Shown in pieces: positions 50,740-59,304 of a stretch of DNA of 64,000 bases. This DNA is from an uncultured Lachnospiraceae bacterium (GTDB lineage Bacteria; Bacillota; Clostridia; Lachnospirales; Lachnospiraceae), in assembly GCA_910577105.1 (NCBI GenBank), contig CAJTMB010000005.1:57053-121052 (forward strand). The letters are read 5' to 3'. Under the pieces are notes generated by a model. It was not told the origin of the DNA. It ran no database searches and worked only from the letters and a program-made list of their open reading frames with translations. The first letter of the stretch is position 1. Each line of letters begins with the position of its first letter. The translations under genes and the position numbers were made by a program.

Positions 50740-51696
50740 CTATAATATCAGCATATAAACAGTCGCAACTGATACCACTACCTGCACAATGGCAAATCGG
50801 AATACCGTCTGTGTATTGGACCATCCCAGTTTTTTGCGCACATGGTCATGCAAAGGCGTCAATGTATTTTTTAAAATATGAATCTTAAATGCCCGAATCA
50901 GTGAGACTTTAAGAAGACCCAGTCCACCATCCATGATAAGGACAAAGGCAACAGGAATGTATAAAAGAGGGCTGCCTGACTTTAATATGGCGATACTGAT
51001 AAATACACCCATGGCACGGGAACCTGCATCTCCCATCAACAGCCTGCTGGGGGTAGCATTATACCAGAGATATCCGAGCAGGCATACAATAAAGAGTAAG
51101 ATAGGAAATGAAAAATCACCGCCCGTTTTCTTCATCTGATTGAGTAGGTAAATGGTTGCCAGAGTAATGATTGTCAAGGTTCCCGACAAACCATCCACGC
51201 CGTCGGAGCAGTTTGTTACATTAATGGATACCCACACAAGCACAGTCGCACACAATGCAAAAACCACAGGATGAAGCGTAACACTCTTTCCGGCAAACTC
51301 AATTACGGAAGAATTATGCTGTAAGTAAGTGACCGACACCGCTATGGCAACCGCCAAATCCAAAAGGCCCTTTTTTAATTCGCCCCAAGGCTTTTCTGCG
51401 GTATCATCAAAAAATCCGGTCAGCATCTCTATTACCACAAGCATAAAATAAATGCATAATTCCATACTCAAATCCGAAAACAGCAAAGCAGACACCGTAA
51501 ATACCAGAATAAAAATCAGTCCTGCCCCCCTGGGCTTGCCCGCCGATTTCTTTCCGTCCACCGCAAACTCCCTGCCAAGGTCTTTGGGAAGGTAATTACT
51601 GCATTTGCTCAACATAATACAGGTAATCCCAAAAGCTGCCATAATTCCTATAAATGCGATAATTGGACGGTTGTCCGAAAAAAAGTATGGAAACAT
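50740..51696 (-). CDS. MraY/WecA-family phospho-sugar transferase
   Basis: The 318-residue integral membrane protein has about ten helices and the family motifs: G-K-P-R-G-A-G-L (after a K-K-S-A loop), F-F-D-D-T-A-E, N-C-S-D-G-V-D-G-L-S-G-T, L-M-G-D-A-G-S-R-A, and P-L-H-D-H near the C-terminus. These transfer a phospho-sugar to undecaprenyl phosphate; the P-L-H-x-H motif favours MraY (UDP-MurNAc-pentapeptide) over WecA. It is outside a dcw cluster and has diverged motifs, so it may be a second copy. Confidence 0.8.
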   Translation of the reverse strand: MFPYFFSDNRPIIAFIGIMAAFGITCIMLSKCSNYLPKDLGREFAVDGKKSAGKPRGAGLIFILVFTVSALLFSDLSMELCIYFMLVVIEMLTGFFDDTAEKPWGELKKGLLDLAVAIAVSVTYLQHNSSVIEFAGKSVTLHPVVFALCATVLVWVSINVTNCSDGVDGLSGTLTIITLATIYLLNQMKKTGGDFSFPILLFIVCLLGYLWYNATPSRLLMGDAGSRAMGVFISIAILKSGSPLLYIPVAFVLIMDGGLGLLKVSLIRAFKIHILKNTLTPLHDHVRKKLGWSNTQTVFRFAIVQVVVSVATVYMLIL

Positions 51697-51891
51697 TCCA
51701 CAGTCCTCCCTGCAATCATTTGATTACCTGAATAATATTTCGATTGCTACTTTTGCATTATAACACACAACATTACACTTGAAAAGATTTGTATTCCCGA
51801 ATCCTGACAATTAAGCAGCCCGCCGTCATTACGACAGCAGGCTGTTCCTTTTTTCTGCAACACCCTATGCCACAGCATCACTGCAATTCTG
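51697..51891. other. Intergenic region with imperfect hairpin
   Basis: A bulged stem with arms CAGCCCGCCGTC and GACAGCAGGCTG (about 51812-51843) followed by TTCCTTTTTT on the plus strand; it reads as a terminator more for the plus than the minus strand. No gene seen. Confidence 0.45.
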
Positions 51892-51973
51892 GCGTGAAAC
51901 ATAAAAGTTCTCCGCGAAACAGCCTCTGCTGTGAGCGAAAACTGCCAAAGGCAGTTAGAACTTCTTTTCACGC
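51892..51973 (-). ncRNA. Three-way-junction structured 3' element
   Basis: GCGTGAAA/TTTCACGC (51892-51899 with 51966-51973) and AGTTCT/AGAACT (51906-51911 with 51957-51962) close a junction holding two hairpins: ACAGC/GCTGT (51919-51923 with 51928-51932) and AACTGCC/GGCAGTT (51940-51946 with 51950-51956). On the minus strand it begins 3 bases after the stop of the coat-type gene. A likely remnant is at 49390-49413. Role unknown; 3'-end stability or a mobile palindrome are options. Confidence 0.6.
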
Positions 51974-51975
51974 TA

Positions 51976-52236
51976 TTACAGTGTTCCGGAAGTAAATAAA
52001 CCTTTTACATGGGAAATTTCTTCCTGGGTTGCTTTCTGGGCGGGTACATAATAGGATTTTTCCCTTGCGATTTTGTAAAGTTCTTCCTGGGACTGCTCGC
52101 AGGTAGTCCTGAACTGTTTCAAAACGCTTTTCAATTCCTGGTTTTCCGTCTGGGGAATCATCTCCGCATACCTTAAAAGTTCCCCGTTAATACCTGTCAG
52201 GGTATCTGCTACCATTGTTTTTTCCTGCATATCCAT
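51976..52236 (-). CDS. Small CotF-like spore coat protein
   Basis: The 86-residue helical protein (M-V-A-D-T-L-T-G-I-N-G-E-L-L-R-Y-A-E ... Y-Y-V-P-A-Q-K-A) resembles the ferritin-like CotF family of coat proteins, with the late Y-Y-x-P-A motif. GGAGGT precedes the ATG at 52236. It lies 20 bases after a related small gene. Coat function is by family resemblance only. Confidence 0.65.
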   Translation of the reverse strand: MDMQEKTMVADTLTGINGELLRYAEMIPQTENQELKSVLKQFRTTCEQSQEELYKIAREKSYYVPAQKATQEEISHVKGLFTSGTL

Positions 52237-52256
52237 GCTGTTTTACCTCCTGCCTT

Positions 52257-52442
52257 TTACTGTAAAAATTTCATAAGCTGCTGTTTGTTCTCCATGGCGG
52301 ATTTTGCGCCTTTTTCAAAAAACTGTTTTACCTGTGTGTCGCTGGCACATTTTGCATATTCCTGCATTTTGCAATGCGTCGTATCATAACCGCCAATTAA
52401 ATGTCTTAAATTTTGTAATTCCAACTCTGAAATATTTGACAT
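52257..52442 (-). CDS. Small helical coat-associated protein
   Basis: The 61-residue protein (L-R-H-L-I-G-G-Y-D-T-T-H-C-K-M-Q-E-Y-A ... F-F-E-K-G-A-K-S-A) has the two-helix look of the N-terminal half of CotF-like proteins. AAAGGAGG precedes the ATG. It probably forms an operon with the gene after it and may make a partner protein. Confidence 0.6.
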   Translation of the reverse strand: MSNISELELQNLRHLIGGYDTTHCKMQEYAKCASDTQVKQFFEKGAKSAMENKQQLMKFLQ

Positions 52443-52512
52443 GTCACTGCCTCCTTTTTTATTTTTACAGATTTATTATTTGGAGCAGGGGCATTTTCTA
52501 TTCGGCAAAATT

Positions 52513-53205
52513 TTATATAAATTTTGAAAAAATGGATATTGACACTACCGTCATAATTCCGGATACTACAATGGCAAGGCTGCTCATGGCGCCTTCCACC
52601 TCCCCCATTTCCATTGCCTTAGCTGTTCCCAGCGCGTGTGCCGATGTGCCAATGGCAATTCCCTTTGCAATGGGGTTATGAATATGAAACAATTTTAAAA
52701 CTGTCTGGGCCAGCATATTACCCACAATTCCCGTGATACAGATTGCCACAACCGTAATCGTAACAATACCCCCTGTTTTTTCCGATATTCCCATGCCAAT
52801 CGCCGTTGTAATGGATTTGGGCAAAAGCGTTACATACTGTTCATGGGTCAGATGCAGACCTAGTGCAAGAAGATAAATGCAGACCATCGTGGTAAGTACA
52901 CCGGCGGCAATACCTCCCAGAACGGCAAGGGGATATTTTTTTAATACGGAAAGCTGTCGGTACAAGGGAACAGCCAGACTGACGGTGGCAGGCGTCAGAA
53001 AATAACTGATATATTTTGCACCATTATGATAGGATTCGTAATCCACATCAAAAACAAGCAATATGCCAATGACAAAAACTGCTGCAATTAATAGCGGATT
53101 AAGCAACGCCATTTTCCACTTTTTCTTTAGAAACAGGCCGATTTCATAGCCGATAAAACTGATTACCACGCCAAAATAAACCGACTGGGTTATAAACTCT
53201 TTCAA
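52513..53205 (-). CDS. lrgB: LrgB/CidB-family membrane protein
   Basis: The 230-residue protein has 6-7 membrane helices and LrgB signatures: Y-F-L-T-P-A-T-V-S-L-A-V-P-L-Y, L-P-K-S-I-T-T-A-I, and G-T-S-A-H-A-L-G-T-A-K-A. It begins at a TTG (53205) that overlaps the lrgA stop (TTGA) and follows GGAGG by 5 bases; an upstream ATG at 53283 would overlap lrgA by 82 bases. LrgAB proteins influence murein hydrolase activity or pyruvate transport. Confidence 0.92.
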   Translation of the reverse strand: MKEFITQSVYFGVVISFIGYEIGLFLKKKWKMALLNPLLIAAVFVIGILLVFDVDYESYHNGAKYISYFLTPATVSLAVPLYRQLSVLKKYPLAVLGGIAAGVLTTMVCIYLLALGLHLTHEQYVTLLPKSITTAIGMGISEKTGGIVTITVVAICITGIVGNMLAQTVLKLFHIHNPIAKGIAIGTSAHALGTAKAMEMGEVEGAMSSLAIVVSGIMTVVSISIFSKFI

Positions 53206-53555
53206 TTTTTCCTCCGTTTCCCGACAATGAACTGGGTTACCCTGCCGGCGGCTCCCATGATAATTACCGTTGTGACAAAACAAGCTATTACCAATGGAAG
53301 GGCCATTTGCTTTAATTCTTCCATACAGGCCATAATGCCTACTACAGGCGGTACAAACATCAACGACATATTTTCCACCAGAAAATCAGCCGCCCCCTCA
53401 ACTTTATGCAACGGAATAATGTGCAGGACAAGTCCCAGAAGCATAAGCACAAGCCCGTACACACTGGCGGATACGGGCAGGGGAATCAGGTATTCCATTA
53501 ACTCGGCAATCAGGGAAACCACAAGAATAATCGTAAGCTGCTTTATATATTTCAT
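53202..53555 (-). CDS. lrgA: LrgA/CidA-family holin-like protein
   Basis: The 117-residue protein has four membrane helices and the conserved L-P-V-S-A-S-V-Y-G-L-V-L-M and E-N-M-S-L-M-F-V-P-P-V-V-G-I motifs. It is the usual partner of LrgB, which overlaps it by 4 bases. Confidence 0.93.
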   Translation of the reverse strand: MKYIKQLTIILVVSLIAELMEYLIPLPVSASVYGLVLMLLGLVLHIIPLHKVEGAADFLVENMSLMFVPPVVGIMACMEELKQMALPLVIACFVTTVIIMGAAGRVTQFIVGKRRKN

Positions 53556-53570
53556 ATGTTTTCCCTTTCC

Positions 53571-53747
53571 TTACATCTGATGTTTCACAACGGCGTATTC
53601 ATCATTTAACGAAAAATAAGGACATTCGCCACATCCTCCGGTCAAAAAACGATACATCTCATCCTCATCCAAATTTACGGCACAGGTATAGTATTCCTCC
53701 TCTTCGTCGTATTCATAATTTGCGCACATTTCACAACTGCTCTTCAC
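53571..53747 (-). CDS. Small Cys-rich DUF6472-like protein
   Basis: The 58-residue protein has Cys pairs C-E-M-C and C-G-E-C-P around an acidic tyrosine-rich segment, a likely metal-binding mini-protein. The GTG at 53747 follows GGAGG by 7 bases, whereas the ATG at 53777 has no site. It lies 15 bases before lrgA. Function unknown. Confidence 0.7.
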   Translation of the reverse strand: MKSSCEMCANYEYDEEEEYYTCAVNLDEDEMYRFLTGGCGECPYFSLNDEYAVVKHQM

Positions 53748-53792
53748 AATACTTCCTCCTTCTTCAACTTTTGCCAATCATCATATCCGTTT

Positions 53793-54428
53793 TCAGATGC
53801 TTTTTTTACTGTTCAGGTATTGTACGGCTATCTGGGTCCGGTGCTCTAAACCCGCCTTCTCCAATATCAGACTTACATGGTTTCGGACCGTACCGTTTGA
53901 TAAATAAAGCTTATCCGCAATTTCCTGATTGGAACATCCTTCCGCTATCAGTTTTACCACTTCCATTTCCCTTTTGGAAAGGTTAGCAAAAAAAGCTTCC
54001 CCACTGCTTTTTCGGGTTTCCAGTCTTCCCTGCACGCATTCCAGAATGTCCTGTTGAAACACGGCGGCGCCTGCCGCCACAGCCCTGATGGCATTCATTA
54101 TCCGTTCTGACGGTGAATTTTTCAAAATATATCCCGACACTCCGATGGCAAGCGCTTTGACTATAAAATCCTCCTCGTCAAACGTGGTAAGCAGCAATGG
54201 CTGCGCCAGCTTTTCCTGTAGAATAATTTCTGCTGCCGCTATTCCGTCTGTTTCGGGCATACGGATATCCAAAAGCGCCACCTCCGGTTTCTGCTCCCGG
54301 CAAAGGACAACCGCTTCTTTTCCGTTTTCCGCAACTCCCACAAGCTGCATGTCCTGCTGCATGGATAGCATAAGCTTCAAACCTTCCCTGACTATGGCAT
54401 CATCATCTGCAATTACCACCTTAATCAT
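53793..54428 (-). CDS. NarL/LuxR-type response regulator
   Basis: The 211-residue protein has a receiver domain (about 1-118; phosphorylation Asp in V-A-L-L-D-I-R-M-P) and a LuxR-type helix-turn-helix (about 145-205; L-S-K-R-E-M-E-V-V-K-L-I-A-E-G-C-S-N). It lies 15 bases after the histidine kinase gene and is its partner. Order (ABC exporter, kinase, regulator) suggests it senses and answers the exporter's substrate or membrane stress. Confidence 0.94.
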   Translation of the reverse strand: MIKVVIADDDAIVREGLKLMLSMQQDMQLVGVAENGKEAVVLCREQKPEVALLDIRMPETDGIAAAEIILQEKLAQPLLLTTFDEEDFIVKALAIGVSGYILKNSPSERIMNAIRAVAAGAAVFQQDILECVQGRLETRKSSGEAFFANLSKREMEVVKLIAEGCSNQEIADKLYLSNGTVRNHVSLILEKAGLEHRTQIAVQYLNSKKSI

Positions 54429-54443
54429 AATAGCAACATCCTC

Positions 54444-55565
54444 CTATAAAAACAATGTCGTAATCTGAAAACCACCGCACCCTCCTGTAAAAAGAAGGGT
54501 TCCTCCCAATGCCGCTGTCCGTTCCTCCATGGCTTCCAGTCCCATTCCGGGTTTTATTTCTTCCCTGCATCTGCCATTGTCTGCATACACTACGCGGACC
54601 GCCCTGTTCATGACACATATTTGCAGCAGAAATTCTGTTCCGTCAGAATGTTTCAGCATGTTGGTCAATGCTTCCTCCAGATTCTGCTGTATACAGGTCC
54701 AGACTGCCGCACTGATTTTTTCCAATTCCCCCTCGGTTTCCAGCCTTGTTTTTTTTCCGTAAATCATTTGAAATTCTTCCAACGCCTTCTCTGTTTTCCG
54801 AAGCCCCATCTGCTCCCTCTCCGGCCGCTCCTGTCTAAGGGCGGCTCTGATATCCTCCACGCCCCTTCGAAGGTTTTCCGTTACCAGACCTATATTTTTT
54901 CGGACGCTTTCCTCTTCTCCCGGCATTTCCTTCAGCATAAGCGATGCTGCCTCCAGCAAAATGATACTGCCGGAAATATTATGCCCAAGTTTATCATGAA
55001 TCCTCGCCGCAAACCGGTTTCTTTCCTCCATTGCCGCCGTTTCCTGTATCGTTCTCACAAAAGACCTCATATCCGTCAGCTTATTCTGCATTTCGGCAAG
55101 CGTCTCTTTCTGCTCCATACCGGCCTGCCGCAATGCCTCCCTTTGCTGTACCATATAACGGATAAGCGCAAGAAATATTACAAATACCGCCGAAAAAAGC
55201 AGCAAAATATTTGACGGACGATAAATAAAAGCAAGCAAGAGAAACAGCACACAGCCGGTTTCATAAAAAAGGACGCCCTTTATCAACTCATCCAGCAGTT
55301 CCATGGCAATTACAACAACTATCAAAAAGGTCTGTTCCATTCCCGCCACAAAAGCCCAGCACAAAGAAACGGTCTGACAAATCAGGACCCATTTCCTGCC
55401 TCTTCCCATTTTCATTGAGGAAAACAGAAGCTGTAACGCAAAAAGACAGCCAAATACCAGCATCCTTATAGCAAAAATACCGGTATCCGCTGTATCAAAA
55501 AACAGAAATACAGTGACAAAAACTGCCAGCAGCTTTCCTGCCAGATAGTCGTAACTGCCGTTCAT
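54444..55565 (-). CDS. HisKA_3-type sensor histidine kinase
   Basis: The 373-residue protein has about six membrane helices (about 8-140), a coiled segment, the phosphoacceptor H-box A-R-I-H-D-K-L-G-H-N-I-S and an ATP domain with E-E-A-L-T-N-M-L-K-H and Y-A-D-N-G. The start at 55565 follows AAAGGGG; extending to 55754 would translate palindromic element copy C and is rejected. It pairs with the NarL-type regulator. Confidence 0.92.
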   Translation of the reverse strand: MNGSYDYLAGKLLAVFVTVFLFFDTADTGIFAIRMLVFGCLFALQLLFSSMKMGRGRKWVLICQTVSLCWAFVAGMEQTFLIVVVIAMELLDELIKGVLFYETGCVLFLLLAFIYRPSNILLLFSAVFVIFLALIRYMVQQREALRQAGMEQKETLAEMQNKLTDMRSFVRTIQETAAMEERNRFAARIHDKLGHNISGSIILLEAASLMLKEMPGEEESVRKNIGLVTENLRRGVEDIRAALRQERPEREQMGLRKTEKALEEFQMIYGKKTRLETEGELEKISAAVWTCIQQNLEEALTNMLKHSDGTEFLLQICVMNRAVRVVYADNGRCREEIKPGMGLEAMEERTAALGGTLLFTGGCGGFQITTLFL

Positions 55566-55579
55566 AAAATCCCCTTTCC

Positions 55580-55764
55580 TTTCCGTATTTTGCACGGGCA
55601 GCGGCGCGGGGATGCATTTGATTCCATAAAGGACCGTGTAAAAACACCGGTACTTAGATACCGTACTTTGGTATCTTATGTACCGCTGTGTTTTTACCCG
55701 AGTGAGAACGCGTCCTGTTGGAACAAATGCATCCCCGCGCCGCTGCCCGTGCAAAATACGGAAA
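55580..55764. repeat. Dispersed palindromic element, copy C
   Basis: Perfect 41-bp arms (55580-55620 with 55724-55764) enclose a 103-base core (55621-55723). Core helices: AGGAC/GTCCT, GTAAAAACAC/GTGTTTTTAC, CGGTAC/GTACCG, AGATACC/GGTATCT. It fills the gap between the second ABC permease gene and the histidine kinase gene, both on the minus strand. Confidence 0.95.
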
Positions 55765-55790
55765 CCTCCTCTTTACTCTACCACACATTT

Positions 55791-56957
55791 TTATCCCTGT
55801 ATATGTGTATTTTCCCGCCGTGTGTAAGCAACCGCCGCCATGAGAAACATCAGGACTGTCATAAGGATTAGCACGCAGACATTGATGCCATAGCGGTAGG
55901 AGGCGTCTTCTGCTAGGCCACGTATGGTATTGAGCATAAAATATTGAGGCACCAGCACGGAAAGCCTGCTCAGTATATTTTCACCAAGCGGGAAGTAGGC
56001 CCCGCCCAGAATATTGCCGATACTTATATAGGCAACTCCTACCGTCAAAAAGGCAAAACTGCTCTTGGACAAAAATGCGGCAAGCAGGTTAAATCCGATG
56101 CAGTACAGGGTATAGTTTATCAGCAGAAAGAGCATCATTCCGTATGAGACATTGCTCTCCATCCCGGATACCGTCAGCATAGCCAGGATTCCCAGTATCA
56201 CAAGGGCAGAAACGGCCAGATTGGACAGGGAAATACCGCCGATATATACTGCCGGTTTCACGCTGGACGCACGAATGCGGTTAAAGGTACCGTTTTTCTT
56301 GTCTTCTAAAAGCAACATTCCCATAAACATAGGATAACCAAATCCCACAAAGGTAAAGAATCCCACCATCAGGGACAATCCCCTCTCATCCATTCCCTTT
56401 TTTGCATTTACCCCGGTTTTCTCCTGTGCAATTACCGTCATCCCGTCTGTTGATGCTTCATGCAAAAGACTTTCAAACAATGCCGCATCTCCCTTTGCCG
56501 CCTGTGCCAGAAGCGCCGTTCTTTGCATATAGTTGTTTATATAACTTTCCATGTAAGCTTCATTTGCATAATCATTCAAGGAAAGCATTTCCAGTTTTAC
56601 CTCTTGTCCGGCAAGCATTTTGTCCTGCAAGCCCTCCGGGATTTCCACAAGAACCGCTATCTTGGCGTCCAAAAGCCTGTTGGTCATGAAATCCATGTTT
56701 TCCTCATAGGATTGTGTGTTATCCGCGGATTCCACCCGCATCCCCAGTTCTCCTTCCAAAAACTTCTGCATGTCTGCGGATAACAGGCTTTTATCCCTGT
56801 CAATGATTCCAATGGGAATCTCTCCTACCCCATAAGTTTGGCTCGTACGCCCGCCCATATAGACAATGGTCATGATTGCCGTTATTAAGATGGCCGCCGG
56901 AATCAAAATAACGCTCCTCCGGATGCCGTTTTTTATAATTAAATATAATTTGTTCAA
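55791..56957 (-). CDS. ABC-2 type permease (second subunit)
   Basis: The 388-residue protein has one N-terminal membrane helix (about 14-34), an extracytoplasmic domain of about 150 residues and five or six C-terminal membrane helices. This is the ABC2_membrane_3 layout of drug or peptide exporters. The start is a TTG at 56957 preceded by AGGTG with 7-base spacing. It pairs with the next permease and the ATPase upstream. Confidence 0.88.
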   Translation of the reverse strand: MNKLYLIIKNGIRRSVILIPAAILITAIMTIVYMGGRTSQTYGVGEIPIGIIDRDKSLLSADMQKFLEGELGMRVESADNTQSYEENMDFMTNRLLDAKIAVLVEIPEGLQDKMLAGQEVKLEMLSLNDYANEAYMESYINNYMQRTALLAQAAKGDAALFESLLHEASTDGMTVIAQEKTGVNAKKGMDERGLSLMVGFFTFVGFGYPMFMGMLLLEDKKNGTFNRIRASSVKPAVYIGGISLSNLAVSALVILGILAMLTVSGMESNVSYGMMLFLLINYTLYCIGFNLLAAFLSKSSFAFLTVGVAYISIGNILGGAYFPLGENILSRLSVLVPQYFMLNTIRGLAEDASYRYGINVCVLILMTVLMFLMAAVAYTRRENTHIQG

Positions 56958-56987
56958 CCTGATACACCTGCCTTTCCTACATTGCCG

Positions 56988-58076
56988 CTATTTTTCTTTT
57001 CTTTTACAAAACAGTACCGCTCCCAGAAAAAGGAACAGAAAGAAGCATAAAAACATCCATCCTCCCGTCCATATTACCCTGTCATAATTTCCAAACAGAG
57101 TAAGGTCAAAGGCCGCCTGCTGGATTATCCACGCCGGCATCCGGTTGGATACTCCGTCTATAAAAATTTCCTTGGAGAAACTTCCCCCCAAAAATAACAT
57201 AATCCAGCATAAGGGCATCATAATTGCCGTTGGGTTAAAATTGACAAGCAGTCCTACAATAGCCCCAAAAGCGTTTATCATCAACGCAGCCACAAAAAAG
57301 TACACTATCAATATCAGATTATCTGTGAAGCTATTGCAATAGCGGGCTCCAAAAAGGAATGTACTGCAGAACATAATTGTACCAATTTCAATAGCTGTCA
57401 TCGGAAGATTACCCAACAGCATCCATAAAAAAACTTTTATCTTATTGGCAGGGCTTACCACCACCCGGTTAAAAAGACCGCCCTGTCTGTATTCATAAAA
57501 CATTGTACTGCCGCTAATGCCGCCCCCCATAAATAATATCATTACCAGCATGGCAACGGCGTAATAATCAATCATGCTGCGTTCCATCCCAAGCTTTTTC
57601 GGGATTACATATTGTTCCTCATTATTCGAAAGTGACATGTCCGGCAGCGCACCATTTTGATAACACACCGTCGCGGTATTTTCCATGGAAGCGTAGCCCT
57701 GCAGCATAATATGAAGAGCCCTGTTTATTACCTCATCGGGGCTTTGATGCAGGATAATCTGACGGTCCGGCGCATCGTACTCTATCACGGCTGCAAATTC
57801 CCCGTCCGGCATTACCGTCTCTTCGCTCACATCTTCCACCCTTTCCGCTGTCAATATGCCCTGTTCTTCAAGTGTTTCCATATATTGAATAAAGGCCGTA
57901 TCCTCATCTTTTGCCAAATAGGCTACCCGTATGTCGGGAACCTCATAATCCGAAATATTCCATTGTTCCAGAAGCGTTCCCAGAAGAAATACCAGTACGG
58001 CCGGAAAGACTGCACAAAAAAACAGATTTACTTTTTGTCTTTTAAATTCTCTGAAAACGGATAAAAAAATCTGCAT
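56988..58076 (-). CDS. ABC-2 type permease (first subunit)
   Basis: The 362-residue protein has an N-terminal membrane helix (about 15-34), a large outside domain and five C-terminal membrane helices, ending in a basic tail C-K-R-K-E-K. AAGGAAAGGGA lies just before the ATG. With the other permease it forms a heterodimeric export channel driven by the ATPase encoded 15 bases upstream. Confidence 0.88.
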   Translation of the reverse strand: MQIFLSVFREFKRQKVNLFFCAVFPAVLVFLLGTLLEQWNISDYEVPDIRVAYLAKDEDTAFIQYMETLEEQGILTAERVEDVSEETVMPDGEFAAVIEYDAPDRQIILHQSPDEVINRALHIMLQGYASMENTATVCYQNGALPDMSLSNNEEQYVIPKKLGMERSMIDYYAVAMLVMILFMGGGISGSTMFYEYRQGGLFNRVVVSPANKIKVFLWMLLGNLPMTAIEIGTIMFCSTFLFGARYCNSFTDNLILIVYFFVAALMINAFGAIVGLLVNFNPTAIMMPLCWIMLFLGGSFSKEIFIDGVSNRMPAWIIQQAAFDLTLFGNYDRVIWTGGWMFLCFFLFLFLGAVLFCKRKEK

Positions 58077-58091
58077 GTCCCTTTCCTTCTG

Positions 58092-59069
58092 TCATCCGGC
58101 ATGGTTTTCAGTCTGCATGTCATGGCCGGTCAATGTCAAAAACATGGAATCCAAACTGGGTATCCGGGAATTAATGGATTGTATATGAACTTTGTGTTTT
58201 TGTAAAATTTGAATAATCTGTATCAGAGCGTCAAATTCCAGACCGGTCGCAACTACAATCACCGGCTTCTTCTCCGTCTCCGCCAATGATACATTTTTAA
58301 CATCCGGCAAAGAAAGGACTTCTTTACAAAAAGCGGCTTTATCAAAATCAGCAGGCAGTTTTACTTCCGCTTCATACTCTTTTCTGTCCGTCACCAGATT
58401 TACCAGCTCTTTTTTTGTCCCGCAGGCTATCATTCTGCCTTTGTCAATAATCGCAATGCGGTCGCAGATTTCCTCAACCTCCTGCATGTAATGGGAAGTA
58501 TACAAAACGGTTGCCCCTTCCCTGCTCAGCACCTGTATGGAATGAAGAATCAAATCCCGGGACATGGCGTCCACTCCCACTGTCGGTTCATCCATGACTA
58601 TCAGTTTAGGAGAATGAGCGATACCGCAGGCAATGTTCAGTCTTCTCTTCATGCCTCCCGACATGCGGTTCATGCGAAGCCCCGCCTTATCGGACAGCCC
58701 TACAAAATCCAATGCCCTCTTTGCCGCTTCTTTCAGTTCCCTTTTGCCCAGTCCGTAAAGAGAGGCAAAGAAGCATACATTTTCATATGCGCTTAAAAAC
58801 GGATGCAGCGCTATATCCTGCGGCACCACCCCTATTAATTTTTTCATAGCCTCCCTGTTTTTGACGGAATCAAGCCCGCCTACCTCAACCAGCCCCTTAT
58901 TATATTCTGACAGAGTTGTCACAATATTTATTGTCGTGGATTTTCCGGCGCCATTTGGTCCAAGCAGCCCGAATATTTCCCCTTCCTTTATGGAAAAGCT
59001 TAGATTATCCACCGCACACACATCCCCATAATTCTTTACCAGGTTTTTTATTTTTACAAATTCATTCAT
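58092..59069 (-). CDS. ABC transporter ATP-binding protein
   Basis: The 325-residue protein has Walker A G-P-N-G-A-G-K-S-T-T, signature M-S-G-G-M-K-R-R, Walker B L-I-V-M-D-E-P and the switch His in Y-T-S-H-Y, then a C-terminal DUF4162-like extension (about 225-320). The start at 59069 follows GAGG; the upstream ATG at 59123 has none. It powers the two ABC-2 permeases. It leads an operon ATPase-permease-permease-kinase-regulator like Bacillus yvfRS-TU. Confidence 0.94.
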   Translation of the reverse strand: MNEFVKIKNLVKNYGDVCAVDNLSFSIKEGEIFGLLGPNGAGKSTTINIVTTLSEYNKGLVEVGGLDSVKNREAMKKLIGVVPQDIALHPFLSAYENVCFFASLYGLGKRELKEAAKRALDFVGLSDKAGLRMNRMSGGMKRRLNIACGIAHSPKLIVMDEPTVGVDAMSRDLILHSIQVLSREGATVLYTSHYMQEVEEICDRIAIIDKGRMIACGTKKELVNLVTDRKEYEAEVKLPADFDKAAFCKEVLSLPDVKNVSLAETEKKPVIVVATGLEFDALIQIIQILQKHKVHIQSINSRIPSLDSMFLTLTGHDMQTENHAG

Positions 59070-59304
59070 TTCGTTCCTCACCTCTGCGCTGCTTTTTTGT
59101 GTAAATCGGGCTTGTGCAGGCAACGCGCAGACACAAATCCCCTTCCGTTATCTTTCTGCAATTATCTTATCAGATTCCGGCAGGCTTATACAGTGATTAA
59201 AGTCCAATATTACCATGACAAATGTATGGTTTTATATTACAATACACTTATACAACATGAATACATTGCGCAGCTTACCGCGCCGCTTCAGAAAGGAAAC
59301 TCAC

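Noticed and set aside
55566..55754. 63-residue N-terminal extension of the histidine kinase
   Set aside because: It translates palindromic element copy C; similar peptides appear from copies A and B, and a proper start with AAAGGGG lies at 55565.
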